Positions 23,301 through 33,649 of a stretch of DNA of 64,000 nt are shown here, piece after piece. The notes below the pieces were generated by a model, which saw only the letters and a program-made list of their open reading frames with translations, made no database searches and was not told where the DNA came from. Origin of the DNA: Ditylenchus dipsaci (Eukaryota > Nematoda > Chromadorea > Rhabditida > Anguinidae); NCBI GenBank assembly GCA_004194705.1, contig SADC01001285.1:1-64000 (forward strand). Direction: 5' to 3'. Each line of letters starts with the position of its first letter. The first letter of the stretch is position 1. The translations under genes and the position numbers were made by a program.

Positions 23301-26300
23301 ATAAAATAGGACTAATTTCTTACATTCAGACGTAATTTTTTTTGAAAAAGATAGAGAAAAAGTTGGCAAACATTTTAGTGATAAAAACACTGCATAGAAG
23401 ACAAACAAAAATTGCTAAAAATTTAATCAAAGTTGGCGCTACTGGCTTATACCCCCCCCCCCAAAAACAGCTACTTTCTTATACCCCCCCCCCCCAATCC
23501 TCGGACCTACTGGCTTATACCCCCCCCCCCAAAAATCAAGATTTTTGGGAGTGGTCAAAACCTATTTTTAAGCAATAATTTCGCCATAAAAGGTCCAGAA
23601 AAGCAATTAAAATAGGGTTCAAGGGCTGTATTGGGAGGAGAAGGGACAAAACAGGGCCACTTCTATAGTGCCTATAAGTACCAAAGAGTATTAATTCTCT
23701 TAGCGTTGAAGTCACTTTCAAACCCAGCCACTTGTGGTGCACGTAAAAGTATAAGGACTCGAAATGATCGGACCGATCAGCCGGGTGGATCCCGATGGTT
23801 GTCGTGTAAATTTTGGACGGCTGAGCCTCTGGCTCGTAGCCCAGGCCTCATGAGGGGGTAAACCCTTTTTGGTCGCAAAATCAAAGATGTTGAACATAGT
23901 TTTGAATACTGGGCCTACCGCATAAATAACTCTGGTATGCATGTTTTTTCATGCATCTAGAGTCGCTTTCGAGTGATTTGTGTCTAAGGTATGTGGGTGT
24001 GCGCATCTCAACTCCAAGCCCCCAAGCCCCTGCGCCCCCGAAGGGGGCGCAGGGGGCTTGAGAGTTAGAGATGCGCGCACGCACTTACCTTAGACATGAT
24101 TCCGAGAAGTACACTTGATCATAAAATGCACATAGAGTCTATTTTTGCCACGGCTCGAGTTAAAAAACATGGTAAAGCAGCTAAAAAAAAGTGGCCTTGT
24201 ATTATTCCCTTCCCATCCCAATACAGCCCATAATCCCTTTTTAACTGCTTTTCTGGTCCCTTTATGGCAAAATTATTGCATAAAAATGGTTTTTAGACAC
24301 TCCCAAAAAGTCGGTTTTTGGGGGGGGGTATATGACAGTAGGTCCGATTTTTCGGGGGGGGGGGGGTATAAGAAAGTAGCTTTTTGGGGGGGGGGGGTTG
24401 TAAGCCAGTAGCGTCAAAAGTTGTATTTTCGGTCATTTTCCACTATATAATTTTATAACTTTATTTGGTTTAGTAAACCACGAATATCATTTTCACCATG
24501 CCTTTTACTTATGCATATAAAAGCACTATTCCTGCAGATAACAATGCATTTTTAATTGCAAGTACAGAAATATAAAAGTTAGATTTTTGAAGCAATTATA
24601 ATCGTGGCCATATTTTGGCCAACCGGCCCAGAGCCCAGAAGTAAGCCATTGATTTATTTTTCCGGCCGTTGTGATTTTCTTTCCTGGTTGTCTTATGAAA
24701 ATGCAAAAATTTATTAAAAATGAAGAATCTACGAGACGTCGGCAAAAGAGGGTTAAGACACTTTGCTGCAGAATTAAGACTTTTTGCTGCAAAATTCAGA
24801 TATGCCCAACCAAAAGTTCTATCATTTTCAAATTTTTGGCCTCAACGCTAAAAGTGTCAGTTTCGACTTTTGACGTATTTGACACTCCGTGACCGTTTTT
24901 TATTATTTTTTGCTATTCATGCCAGAATTCTGCTTGTAAAATTCTTTTTTACTCGCTCTTTCACTGAAGTCAATACATTTTATTGGTCACCTTGCCTGCA
25001 TTTTCAGCGCTGAAATCCCACCAATACCTGCAGTTTTCGGCTCCTCCACCTTCGCTCATGTTTCTCATTTTCATCATGCCCCTCCTTATCTGATTTTGTA
25101 GTCGCGACTGGTGGGTCCACGCCTTCGTAGCAAGACTTTCTGTACTTGCATTTGAGCTTGTCAGTGACTCGCTGTTTGGTGTCCAGGTACTCATTGGTCC
25201 ACTGAACGCCTGCATCGTCATCCCCGTCTTCTTCCTCTTGATCTGAATCTTCATCAGACTTTCCTTGCTCCAAATCCTTGTTTTTACGTCTATTTGGTTG
25301 TATAGTGCGATGTTTGGCTCTAGCTTTTCGGCCATCATTACCAGTGGTAGCAGCTGAAACTAGAAGAGACGGCAGGAAACTCCTTGATCGACCAACTAAA
25401 TTTTTTTATAAAATGACGCCACTTGGATAATCCACTAAATAAAATGTTTTAATTTTTAATACCTCAATAAGTTAAAGATGAAAACCGACATTTCTGATCT
25501 ACTCGACTCACTTAACTCGAGTTTTGACCAAATTTAGGCATAGAAATTATATTAGAGTCAAACTTTAAAAAAATTAATTTACCGTATTTACTCCGATAAG
25601 CGCCGTCATGAATAGAACGGCCGCTTATATCGCTTTATCGGCCGCTTTATATCTCAAGCTAGCGTAAAGCTAGCGTAAATATTTTGCAAAGCTGTTTTTA
25701 CGTCTTCTTAACCACAACGAGCTCTACCGATTCCGCTTTTTGGATTTGGTTGAGCACCCGAAAATCTCGAGATCGATTCGAAATTTTCCCGATTTTCGAA
25801 GGGTTGAAAATAAGGCGGCCGGCCGCCGAATCAGAGTAAATACTGTAGTGGAAATCACACTGTCCACTTTAAATCCAAAAAGTATATGCAATCCAAAAAG
25901 ATACACCAAAGTAGCGCCAACTGGCTGTTTTGGATAAAAATAGAGATCACATTTTACTCGAAACTCTAATATAACACACCTGATTCCAAATTTCCCTAAA
26001 AATTACAAAATACCAACCTGAGTTCTCGTAGGCGTTTCCGTTTGAGCAAAACAATGCAAGCAAAATAAAACAACAAAAGCACAAAAATGAATTCATTGAA
26101 AAGTATTGATCAAGCGTACATCACATTAATTTGCTTCGCTGATCAAGGTGGTAGCAGTAATAAGCAGGTTGAACATCACACAAAAAATGACTTGAACATA
26201 ATACTGCTCGTCCAGAATCATACACACTTAGCCTTTAGGGTAGTGTTTGGAGGAGAAGATCACTGGCTTAGGTCGTCAGTTGTTTTGCAAAGAGGCATCC

Positions 26301-28002
26301 AGTAGTTCCCTTGCTATTGCCGGAGAGGACATGATTCCTCTCTCTAGCTGGTTGATCTATCAGGTTTGCAAACTGCTCTCTTCCCTCTTCTGCTTCCTTG
26401 TTATTGCTTTTCTTTTTGTTTGTGTATGAACTTAAGCATCTGTTTCTTTGGCCAGCTCTGAGATTTGAAACTGTTCCTTTTTATTTTTTGTTCTCGAAAT
26501 TAAATTATCCTAATCTTATTTGCCTTTAAATTTTTGGGTATCTGATAAAATATATGGCAGGAGTACACTATACCGTCTAGCTCAAAAATTCCCTAAATCG
26601 TGTTTTTCAACGTTTCCGCTTCTGAAACGTGCAGAAAAGGTGTTTTCAGGGCCCGGCCGACTATTTTCGAAACAAAAAAATTTTCACCAAAAATTTGACT
26701 TTTTGCCTTGGGGACCAAGTAATTTAACCTAAAAGGGTACGTGGATAGTCAAAAAGTGGGTTTAGTGGTATTCTAATATGTTTTCGACTGAGGCTGAGCA
26801 AAAAGGGTCTCTAAATGCATTTTTGATCCAGAGTTCTGCTCGGAATCATGTCTAAGGTAAGTGAGTGCGCGCATCTCTAACCAACCAGGCTTGATTGCTT
26901 GGGTTGAGATGCGCACACCCACACACCTTAGACACAAATCACTCGAAAGTGACTCTGGATGCATGAAACATATATGCATACCATAGTTTCTTTATGTGGT
27001 ATGCCCAGTCAACAAAACTATGCTAAAATTCCATCTTTTATGGTCTCCAGGTACCCTGTCAGGTTGGTTTACCTTGGTCCCCCAAGGCAAAAAGTCGAAT
27101 TTTTGGTGAAGTCTTTTTTTCGAAAATGGTCGGCCGGCCATAAAACATCTTTTCTGCACGTTTCAGAAGCTGAAACGTTAAAAAAGCACGATTTAGGGCA
27201 TTTTTGAGCTAGGCGTTATAGTGTACTTTAGCCAAATGTATTAACAACTTTAGTTGGCTTTGATACTCAAAGAATTAAGTAAAATTTTTTAAGGCCAAAA
27301 AACTTCATGAATACCAGCGAGCCAAAGAACGCAAAACTGAGGAAAAAGAGCTCCGCGAACGACGAGAGAGAATCGAGAGAGCTCGAGAAGCCAACAAGCG
27401 GGCTGCAGAAACTAGCACTGGACAGGTAACTGAATTCAAGGTTCTATTCAATTTTGTGCTTAACACCTACTCTTAGGAAGACTTTGGGCCGACGAAGGTG
27501 GTGAAGGCGGATTTGGAATGGGTGGATTCACAGAGCTTTTCAAGGTATGCTAGCATCTAAAAAACTGTACCCAATAGTTCTAAAAAAATAGGAGTTAGCT
27601 GATGATCCTGAGATGCTGCAAATGCTGAAGAAAGACCCATCGCTTATAATGAAGTTGACCGAAATTATGCAAAATCCTTCCAACATCATGAAGCATATGG
27701 GTGACCCAGGTACAAACTTAGTATTTTCGTCTTCGCTCAAGGCCATTATTTTAATTATAGCTGTCCAAAGCTGATCGGCAAATTAGGTCAAGGTTTGGTG
27801 CAGGACCTCCAGGAGGAACTCCGTCCGGCAACGGTAAAAATTTGATGAATGCACATAAGAGCAATTAGAAAAATAAATATGTTTATAGCGTTCCCGAAGA
27901 GAATGTGCAGCTGATTCTGGACCTGCGCCAACAACTGGAAATGCTGCTCCCACGGAGCCAACTTTTACTGCCAAGAAGGCTCCTGAGCCAGACCTTGATT
28001 GA
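14329..28002 (+). CDS. ST13: Hsc70-interacting protein Hip
   Basis: Cytosolic co-chaperone that binds the Hsc70 ATPase domain through TPR repeats and slows ADP release. Exons: 14329-14436, 14491-14700, 16788-16854, 16902-16985, 17032-17142, 17201-17306, 27294-27425, 27477-27544, 27592-27709, 27761-27833 and 27889-28002. In order they encode an N-terminal helical domain (FYKKYLE), an acidic linker ([17 protein letters not shown]), the TPR domain ([47 protein letters not shown]), a charged helix ([20 protein letters not shown]), a Gly-rich part ([16 protein letters not shown]) and the C-terminal DP/STI1-like repeat ([20 protein letters not shown]), ending in APEPDLD. Six single-base losses break the frame near 14358, 14390, 14556, 16908, 27490 and 27791; the last exon needs a further shift. 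These look like sequence errors because the protein matches Hip on both sides of each. Most introns are 46-58 bp; that between exons 6 and 7 is about 10 kb (donor GTTTTA) and holds an antisense gene. Poly(A) signal at 28068. Confidence 0.93.
14818..15705 (-). repeat. Family A element, copy 4, in an ST13 intron
   Basis: The outer arms are a C-run/G-run plus CACGGCTGACCCACTTTCG and its complement. The next block, ATTCGTGTTTCTCGACC, is also inverted. The central hairpin at 15141-15420 is the best preserved in the window (CTGCGCCCCCTTCGGGGGCG). Confidence 0.8.
15722..16447. mobile_element. TA-flanked fold-back element (CAGGGTGGTCC)
   Basis: Left end CAGGGTGGTCCATTATATTT, right end the near-complement ending GGACACCCTG, both flanked by TA. 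The arms are about 180 bp and carry ATGATCTATGGCTCATT / AATAAGCTATAGATCAT. The roughly 300-bp centre has no convincing ORF. Confidence 0.75.
17670..18066. repeat. Long palindrome, about 180-bp arms
   Basis: Left arm GCTACCCAGGTTTATTAATT..CAACCTGTTTGATAAACAT. Right arm is the complement ending TAATAAACCTGGGTAGAGCC. Lies in the large ST13 intron just beyond the antisense gene's 3' end. Confidence 0.85.
18482..18684. mobile_element. hAT-like MITE (CAGGGATGGG ends)
   Basis: Ends CAGGGATGGGGATAAAA and GATTCCCATCCCTG. The flanks GCGTTGTT (18474-18481) and GCGTTGCG (18685-18692) form an imperfect 8-bp duplication, as hAT elements make. Confidence 0.6.
18710..26096 (-). CDS. Secreted acidic protein with nine CKYRxSCY repeats
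   Basis: No family recognised. Exon 1 (26018-26096) encodes a clear signal peptide ([20 protein letters not shown], then NAYENS), so the product probably enters the ER. Exon 2 is 25028-25353, exon 3 about 22364-22735, exon 4 22134-22191, exon 5 20849-21190 and the terminal exon 18710-19806. Together they make an estimated 750 residues. The motif L-x-C-K-Y-R-x-S-C-Y occurs nine times, at about 25140, 22640, 22180, 21080, 20960, 19790, 19200, 19070 and 18910. Repeats are separated by acidic ([28 protein letters not shown]), Lys-rich or Pro-rich (NPAPPPPHN) linkers. Paired cysteines six residues apart suggest small disulphide loops. Two frame breaks of the window's usual one-base type lie near 19570 and 18995. 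The phases of exons 3, 4 and 5 do not match perfectly, so those borders are provisional. The whole gene sits inside an ST13 intron on the opposite strand. Confidence 0.8.
20396..20752. repeat. Fold-back element with CGGAGAGATTTCAGC array
   Basis: Ends GGAAGAGAATTGAA and TTAATTCTCTTCC. Inside each arm the motif CGGAGAGATTTCAGC / GCTGAAA..CTCTCCG is repeated about five times. Lies in an intron of the CKYRxSCY gene. Confidence 0.7.
21380..21810. repeat. CCGCCAATT-type MITE, diverged copy
   Basis: Arms carry TCATCAAACTTCTGTAAGGA and TAGAAACCAAGCTGAAAAA. The right side ends ATTTTTTGAATTGGTGGGGA. A partial duplication of the right arm (21580-21800) follows. Same family at 22.9, 32.6 and 35.5 kb. 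Confidence 0.65.
22860..23065. repeat. CCGCCAATT-type MITE
   Basis: Left end CACCGCCAATTAAAATTTTT, right end AAATTTGAATTGGCGGGGGA. Internal arms CTTCTGTACTGATTTTTCAA and complement. Located in the CKYRxSCY gene's intron 2. Confidence 0.75.
23238..24778. mobile_element. Outer inverted-repeat element split by a family A copy
   Basis: Left end TGCAGAATTAACCCTCTTTT then GCCGGTTGGCCATATTTTGG. The right end is the complement (GGCAAAAGAGGGTTAAG..CTGCAGAATTAAG). The family A element 23433-24417 is inserted between. Confidence 0.7.
23433..24417 (+). repeat. Family A element, copy 5, full length with poly-C ends
   Basis: Ends TTGGCGCTACTGGCTTATAC and GTAAGCCAGTAGCGTCAA. At each end a unit ending in CTTATACCCCCCCCC (complement GGGGGGGTATAAG) is repeated two or three times. 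Inner arms include TTTCGCCATAAAAGG. The central hairpin is at 23885-24185. Pro-rich reading frames here are translations of C-runs, not genes. Confidence 0.85.
25582..25844. mobile_element. TACCGTAT-type MITE
   Basis: TA-flanked ends CCGTATTTACTCCGATAAGC and GAGTAAATACTG (last base diverged). Internal AAAATCTCGAGATCGA palindrome typical of the family. Lies between exons 1 and 2 of the CKYRxSCY gene. Confidence 0.75.
26097..26560. other. Upstream region of the CKYRxSCY gene
   Basis: Non-repetitive as far as I can see. It must contain the antisense gene's 5' UTR and promoter. The GAATTCATT at 26090-26098 overlaps its start codon. No defined promoter element can be named. Confidence 0.4.
26569..27228 (-). 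repeat. Family A element, copy 6 (GAAACG-type ends)
   Basis: The arms hold CAACGTTTCCGCTTCTGAAA, GTGCAGAAAAGG and complements. The centre has CTAAGGTAAGTGAGTGCGCG and the complement of CATCCAGAGTCACTTTCGAG. The G+C-rich hairpin tip is reduced to a short remnant. In the large ST13 intron. Confidence 0.75.
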
Positions 28003-28067
28003 GAAAGCATCAACATTCTTATAAATTTATCCAATTGAAAAGGATCGGTGGAAATTCCTACTCCGAG

Positions 28068-28073
28068 AATAAA
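28068..28073 (+). promoter_or_regulatory. ST13 poly(A) signal
   Basis: AATAAA 66 bp after the TGA stop (28000-28002); an A-run follows at about 28107-28121. Confidence 0.7.
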
Positions 28074-28138
28074 AAGCAAATTTTTCATTTTCAAATTGTT
28101 TAGCTTCAAAAAAAAAAAAAGGTGATATGAAACGAAGC

Positions 28139-28144
28139 TTTTAT
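28139..28144 (-). promoter_or_regulatory. GPATCH1 poly(A) signal
   Basis: TTTATT on the plus strand is AATAAA on the minus strand, 58 bp past the GPATCH1 stop. The two genes converge here and their 3' UTRs nearly touch or overlap. Confidence 0.65.
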
Positions 28145-28201
28145 TGAATCACCAACTCTAATACAAAGGGTAACAATACAGCGTTTTGACAAAATATGAT
28201 T

Positions 28202-31200
28202 TTATTGACACCTCTCAATCACCTCAACACCACTCGACTCAGAGCTAGAACTTCTATGCTTCCTCTTCTTGCTCTTCTTTTCTGCAATACAAAAATCGAT
28301 AAATTTATTAGATTAAAAAGCTAACCTTATGCTTCTTAGACTCTTTGTGCTTCTTTGAATCCTTATGCTTCTTGACCTTCTTGGTTTTTGAGCCTTTCCT
28401 GACCCGCTTGTGTTTCTCCTCCGACATTTCTTCATCGGAATCTGATAACTCTGCAAACAAGGACAGTTGTGAAAAAAAGTACAACATTATACCTGTCTTC
28501 CTCACAAGATTATGGTCTTTCGAGGTCTCAGCAGTTCCATTTTTCTTTCAGCCGGCTGAGAAGTCGTAGGAGGCAAAGCAGGCCCGAACACATCTTCATC
28601 TTCTACCTGCAATATATAGGATCGTTTCCTAATTATATCAGACACATGATTAATAGAGAGCTTACAAGATCGAGTACGGTAATAACTTCATCGACGATAA
28701 CTGTTTTTGGAAGCTGTGCCTTGACAATTCTTGAAGTCGAAGGCATGTCATCATCATCAATTAATATTTCGGCTGTTTTCGACGCTCCAGCAGACTGAGT
28801 ATGTTTTCTTGCTTGAGATTTCCATTACTTCAGCGATGTCTTCTTCAATATCGTTCTCATCTTCAGAGCTGGAATCGTCATTTTCGAAGAGAGCTTTCAG
28901 CAGTTCCCACGGTGCTTTTTCTTGTCGGATGCCCTCTTCTACCTTAGAAGTCGCCTAAAATGATTTGAATAAGAAATATTTCTGGTTAAAATTCCAACCT
29001 TGATCGTGCTAGATTCCAGTTGTGTCTTAGACACTTGAGCAGTGTCACTTCTGCGGCTCTTGATTCGATCTCTTGCTGTGTAGTTCTTAACTCAGTGTTC
29101 ATGATTGCGAAGGTATCCATCGAAGACTTAATCTTCTTTTGCAGCTCAGGCACACCCACATTAGCAGAGTCTGGATAGGGGTTTGGAACATTGAAACGCT
29201 GAAGGAAAGAGTTCAGTAAGAAACACTTTTTTAATGTTTTCTACCTTGCACAAGTCTTTGTGAGGTGCCACTTGAATTTTTTTCGGGTAGCTTCACCAAA
29301 CATGTTCATCTTATCGCTTGAATAAGATCGTGATCCTTGGTTATTTTCTGAAATAAGCAAGCTTCAATATTCAACTCAAATGTCACCGTTCATGCAAAGA
29401 AACTTACCGTCTTATCATCATCATCATTACTCTCTTTTTGGAAACGGGAATTGAGCTGCTCAGCGATCGGTTGGGCAAAATCAATTTTAGCCAATGGTTG
29501 CTGTCTCGAACGGACTTCAGGTAGAAGAGACCTACGAGAAAAGATTCATAACTGGAATTGCCAACAAATATGTACCTCAACTCGGTGTTAGAGCATTTTG
29601 AAATTCGGCCAGTCTGAAAAAACAATAATTTATAAACATTATGTACGCCAAGTTCGCGCACTGTTGTCCCCATTCTAATCTCGTCAATTCTACAGGCTGT
29701 TCAAAGTAGATCCCTAAAAATAGTTTGTTTTGTGATATTAGTATTGAAAAAGAGGCAGAAATTCACACCTCTTCAAGTAAGACACATACTTCTTAAAGCG
29801 ATGGGCTTTGATTGGTTCTTCTTCAAATGGCTCGTATTCTGAAAAACATAGGGAATTAGATGAAACAACACGCTTAAAGAGAATAGCTCAATCAACCTGC
29901 GGGCTTGGGCTTTGAGCTAACTTTGCTGCTTCCTCGCGTTCTGCGCTCAGATTACTCAAAAAATTTCTATCTTTCTCAGTCAGCAGTTCCATCACAGACT
30001 GATCCCTATCACCAAGGAACTTAGCTCTTTGAAATGGAGTCATATGTTCGCCTAGTTGGAGAATCTTTGAAGGTAGTCCCTGGACCATTTCAGTTTTAAT
30101 AGGTTTGTGCACCGGCGGAAATTAGAAGGTGGCTTTATTCCAGGAAAGAATTTTCTGGCGCTTGAGGCACTTTTCTTGGCAGGAACGAATGTAGAGTCAA
30201 CTAGAAACAAATTTTTAAGCCTAATCTTGTTGAACGTAAAACTAATACATCTAGCAGTCTCCTTCACTCCCGACGATGCACTTTGACCTATTTCGAAGTC
30301 ATACTGAGACAAGTCATAGCTGGTATAAATGTCTTCATCATCTTCTTCAAAAGCTCCAACGCCAAAAGCTTGTCCCCTAATTGCTTTGCCCTTTTTTGAA
30401 GTTTGTAGACCTTTGGCAACCACGCCATAATTTTGAACGAGAACATTCTTTCTTGAAGAGGATTGTAGCTAAAGTTGCCGAATAGACGTTACGATGTAAT
30501 AAAGAGTAATATCATACCCAAGACCATGAACATTTTCTTTGGAGTTAAAGAACAGTGCAGGGATGTCATCCGAGCAAAATCCACTTGGTGAGCTCTGTTT
30601 TCTACTTCAGCCACGGCTTCCTCATCGAACACAGCTGCTTCACCTCGACTTACTGCGTCAATCACTAGAGACAATGAAAAAATTATTAAGAAGTCAATTA
30701 ACTGAGTTACCTTTCTGCTTTTCTAGTGCACGCCTGGACATTCGCAGACCAATCCCTTTGCCTTCTCTCCATCCCATCTTCTTGAGCAGTCTTACTCCAA
30801 TCGAGTCACTATAAGGAGGAAAATTTACAATAGTTTAAAACTGAAATTAACATACTTCAAAGGGCGCAACAACTCCGATAGCTTCGACGTTACTGAATCA
30901 TCTTCATTTGCTGCAGACGTAGACGGAAGGACATTGGTTGAACGCTCCATGCCAACAAATGGACTCGCCAGGCCGAGAAAAAGAATCCATAAAATCCGAT
31001 CTTGTTCTGAGCTTTTGGCCGCGATTCCAAATTCTCCCAGATCCTACATTAATATCATGAATCAATGGAAAAAACAACTACTAAACCTCTTCATCCATGA
31101 AATCTTCTGCGGAAACTCCGGCATTTTCAGCTCGAGATTCTCTTGAAGACTTGAACGTTTGAGGAACCCAACCTTAATTGGATTAGTACCACACTGTTAT

Positions 31201-31511
31201 CGACAAAAAAAGACGGGGAATACCATGCTTAGATCCAGCAGTGTTAAAGTACCCAGCTGAGAAACCACCTGAACACACCAAATGCTACATTTAAAGATTC
31301 ACTGACAATAATTAAACAAACCAGTGAAGGCACCGTGAAAACGCCTTCTACCCTTTTCATCTGTAACAACTTCTTCACTAATCACCTTTGGCTTCTTCGT
31401 AATAGCATCCCCTAGAAATGTTTGAAATATGACGTGGTTATATGAAATCTACAAAGGCCTACGTTCTTCATCTGACAATTGTTCGAAGGCTGTTCCATAA
31501 AGTGTAGCCAT
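28202..31511 (-). CDS. GPATCH1: G-patch domain-containing protein 1
   Basis: Nuclear protein associated with late spliceosomes; its G-patch is of the type that activates DEAH-box helicases. Exon 1 (31463-31511) starts MATLYGTAF. Exon 2 (31322-31411) gives DEKGRRRFHGAFTG. Next come GFSAGYFNTAGSKHGW and AEDFMDEEDLGEFGIA, two signatures of the family. The G-patch lies at about 30715-30806 (LLKKMGWREGKGIG). Then GQAFGVGAFEEDDEDIY (about 30380), KAHRFKKYVSYLKR (about 29790), MFGEATRKKFKWH (about 29290), RFNVPNPYPDS and a Lys-rich tail (KKHKDSKKHKESKKHK) ending SSGVEVIERCQ. I count about 15 short exons. Start and stop both fit the family. Three one-base losses break the frame, near 30570, 30114 and 29265; homology resumes in the next frame each time. 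Convergent with ST13. Confidence 0.93.
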
Positions 31512-32265
31512 CAAATTTTTGCTGCAACAATTTAATTAATCACAGACAATCCGGTCCCAACCTCTGACTATACATATGAATGCCTTCAATACCGGAAAGT
31601 TAATAGTTTCTATAAGTTAAAGTTTTTTCTAAAGCTACCGCATTTCCACTAGTAGCTCCCCTGCTCTAATTACTCAACCCGCCCTCAACTTTAAGAACCT
31701 ATATCTCAACCCAGAGTCAATATTTCCAAAGCTCTTTCTTGCGTTTTTTTAACTCCCACGAGCTCGACCGGTTCCGCTTTTTTTATTTTAAATTTTCACC
31801 CAAAAATCTCGAGATCGACCTTAAATTTTTGCGATTTTGGGGCATCCAAAAAATTACTCCCCAGGGAGAGCTATAAGAGGAAATATGGTATGTGTCCAAA
31901 AACACAACTACCGTATCTTGCAAGTCATACATTTTTCACTGCTAACTAGGATGCAAAAATCTTTTTTCAAATTTAACCTACAGAAAAACCAGCATGTGGA
32001 AAGTAGGGGTGATCTTCCCAATTATCTAAGATAATCGAGCTTATTACTTCTACTTGCTGTACAGAGTAACTTGCCGTAAACCCCTTAACTATGACCTAGG
32101 GCCATACTTTCTCAACCTAACCGCTAATAACTATTTTTTCCAAAATACCCTAGCTCTTTATTTTGATTACATGTCCTTATTATTGAAATTTGAGCTGAGA
32201 GCCCTGGGTATGACAGACATCGATTTAGAACGGATGTGAGTCTAAGACTATGCGCGTAATATGGT
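31512..32265. other. GPATCH1 upstream region with a MITE
   Basis: No gene seen. 31637-31890 is a diverged TACCGTAT-type element (CTACCGCATTTCCACTAGTA to AGAGGAAATATGGTA, with AAATCTCGAGATCGACC inside). The promoter of GPATCH1 should lie just above 31511; no motif is evident. Confidence 0.5.
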
Positions 32266-32273
32266 CCTCAACA

Positions 32274-33385
32274 GGGAACCGGTCACTTCTGTCCCGGACA
32301 TTTCTGTCCCGACAGTTCTGTCCCGGACAGTTCTGTCCCGGACATTTCTGTCCCGACACTTCTGTCCCATTTTCCAATTTACTTATAATTTGTATATTAT
32401 CTGAAATTTAAGTTTAATGTTCTAATTCTATTCTAAGGAATAATCAACCAATAATACCTATTGAGAAGTAGCGGGAGTGGAGCACATAGAAAAGGGAAGC
32501 ATCTAGTGTTACCCAGAAGGAGCTATTAAAGGGCCTGACCTCTTCCTACTCGTGGTCCCCCGCCAATTCAAAAATTTTCCCTTGATCATTGGACTTCTGT
32601 ACGGATTTTTACGCTAGGTTTCTGACAAAACTGAGCCTAAAGTTTGATTTCAGGCCTAGTTTTGTTAGAAACGTGGCAGAAAAATCCGTACAGAAGTCCA
32701 ATGATCAAGGGAAAATTTTTGAATTGGCGGGGGACCACCGAGTAGGAAGAGGTCAGGCCTTTAAGGTGGTGGCATGCAGGAGGGAGCAGCAAGGAAGGGC
32801 TACCTAGGTGCTCGCGTCCAAAATGAGGTGACTGCGTGGTGATATTTAGGAAAGGGCACCCAGTTGGGTGTACCCGTGGAAGAATATCCATGAGAGGTAC
32901 TCAAGGTGGAGGTAACGAGGTGGTAGAACGCAAGGAGTGGTCCTTAGGAGGAGGTACTAGAAGGGGAAACTAGAAGGAGTATTCGAGCGAGGGTACCCAG
33001 GTGATGTACTAAGATGGCGGTATTTTTCAGTGATACCTAGATAGTATTACTTAGGCAATGGTAGTAAGGAAAGCTTTTACGCAACCTTAAGTCCAGATTT
33101 AGTGAGTGGAGATGCCGCGAATGCAGCCGGCGCTTTTCCAATTTCTTATTGTAAAGTTGTTGTACTCACAATAAAAAGATCCTCGGTTGATTATTCTTTA
33201 TTTTATGCAGCTTTTAAACTTAAGTTTCGGGTAATATGCAAATTATAAGTAAATTTTAAAATGGGACAGAAGTGTCGGGACAGAAATGTCCGGGACAGAA
33301 CTGTCCGGGACAGAACCGTACGGGACGGAACTGTCGGGACAGAAGTGTCAGGACAGAAATGTCCAGGACAGAAGTGTCATGTACC
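32274..33385. mobile_element. hAT-like element with GGACAGAA arrays, 8-bp TSD
   Basis: Flanked by the perfect duplication CCTCAACA at 32266-32273 and 33386-33393. Each end carries 6-8 units of the type ACAGAAGTGTCGGG / CCCGACACTTCTGT, inverted relative to each other. The interior holds a CCGCCAATT-type MITE (32520-32760) and a patch of degenerate GGTACCCAGGTG repeats (32745-33070). No transposase, so non-autonomous. Confidence 0.85.
32520..32760. repeat. CCGCCAATT-type MITE, well preserved
   Basis: Ends TCGTGGTCCCCCGCCAATTC and GAATTGGCGGGGGACCAC. Arms CATTGGACTTCTGTACGGAT and complement. About 240 bp, nested in the hAT-like element. Confidence 0.8.
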
Positions 33386-33649
33386 CCTCAACACACCCGA
33401 CATTCACGGGGTCCAACATCCACATAAAATATCGTCAAATATAAACACCATAGATCAAGATAAGCACCAATAAGTGACAAAAAACGGAACAATAACGTAT
33501 TTTATTACAGCAAATTCGAACAATTGTGAGAACAACATGTGTGATTCAACGGTGATAATGAACGAGAACTTGTCTTTTCTAGCGTTTCCCATCACCTTTG
33601 ACGAAGCACCTGAATACAATCCTGTTACTAGCAGAATGCAGAGAAGAAA

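Noticed and set aside
23433..23615. Pro-rich reading frames (YTPPPKN type)
   Set aside because: They are translations of repeated C-runs at the end of a family A element and have no splice or start context.
14329..28002. ST13 as a dead pseudogene because of many frame breaks
   Set aside because: All splice sites are intact and coding similarity is high on both sides of each break. The breaks are of the same one-base kind as in other genes, so sequence error is more likely.
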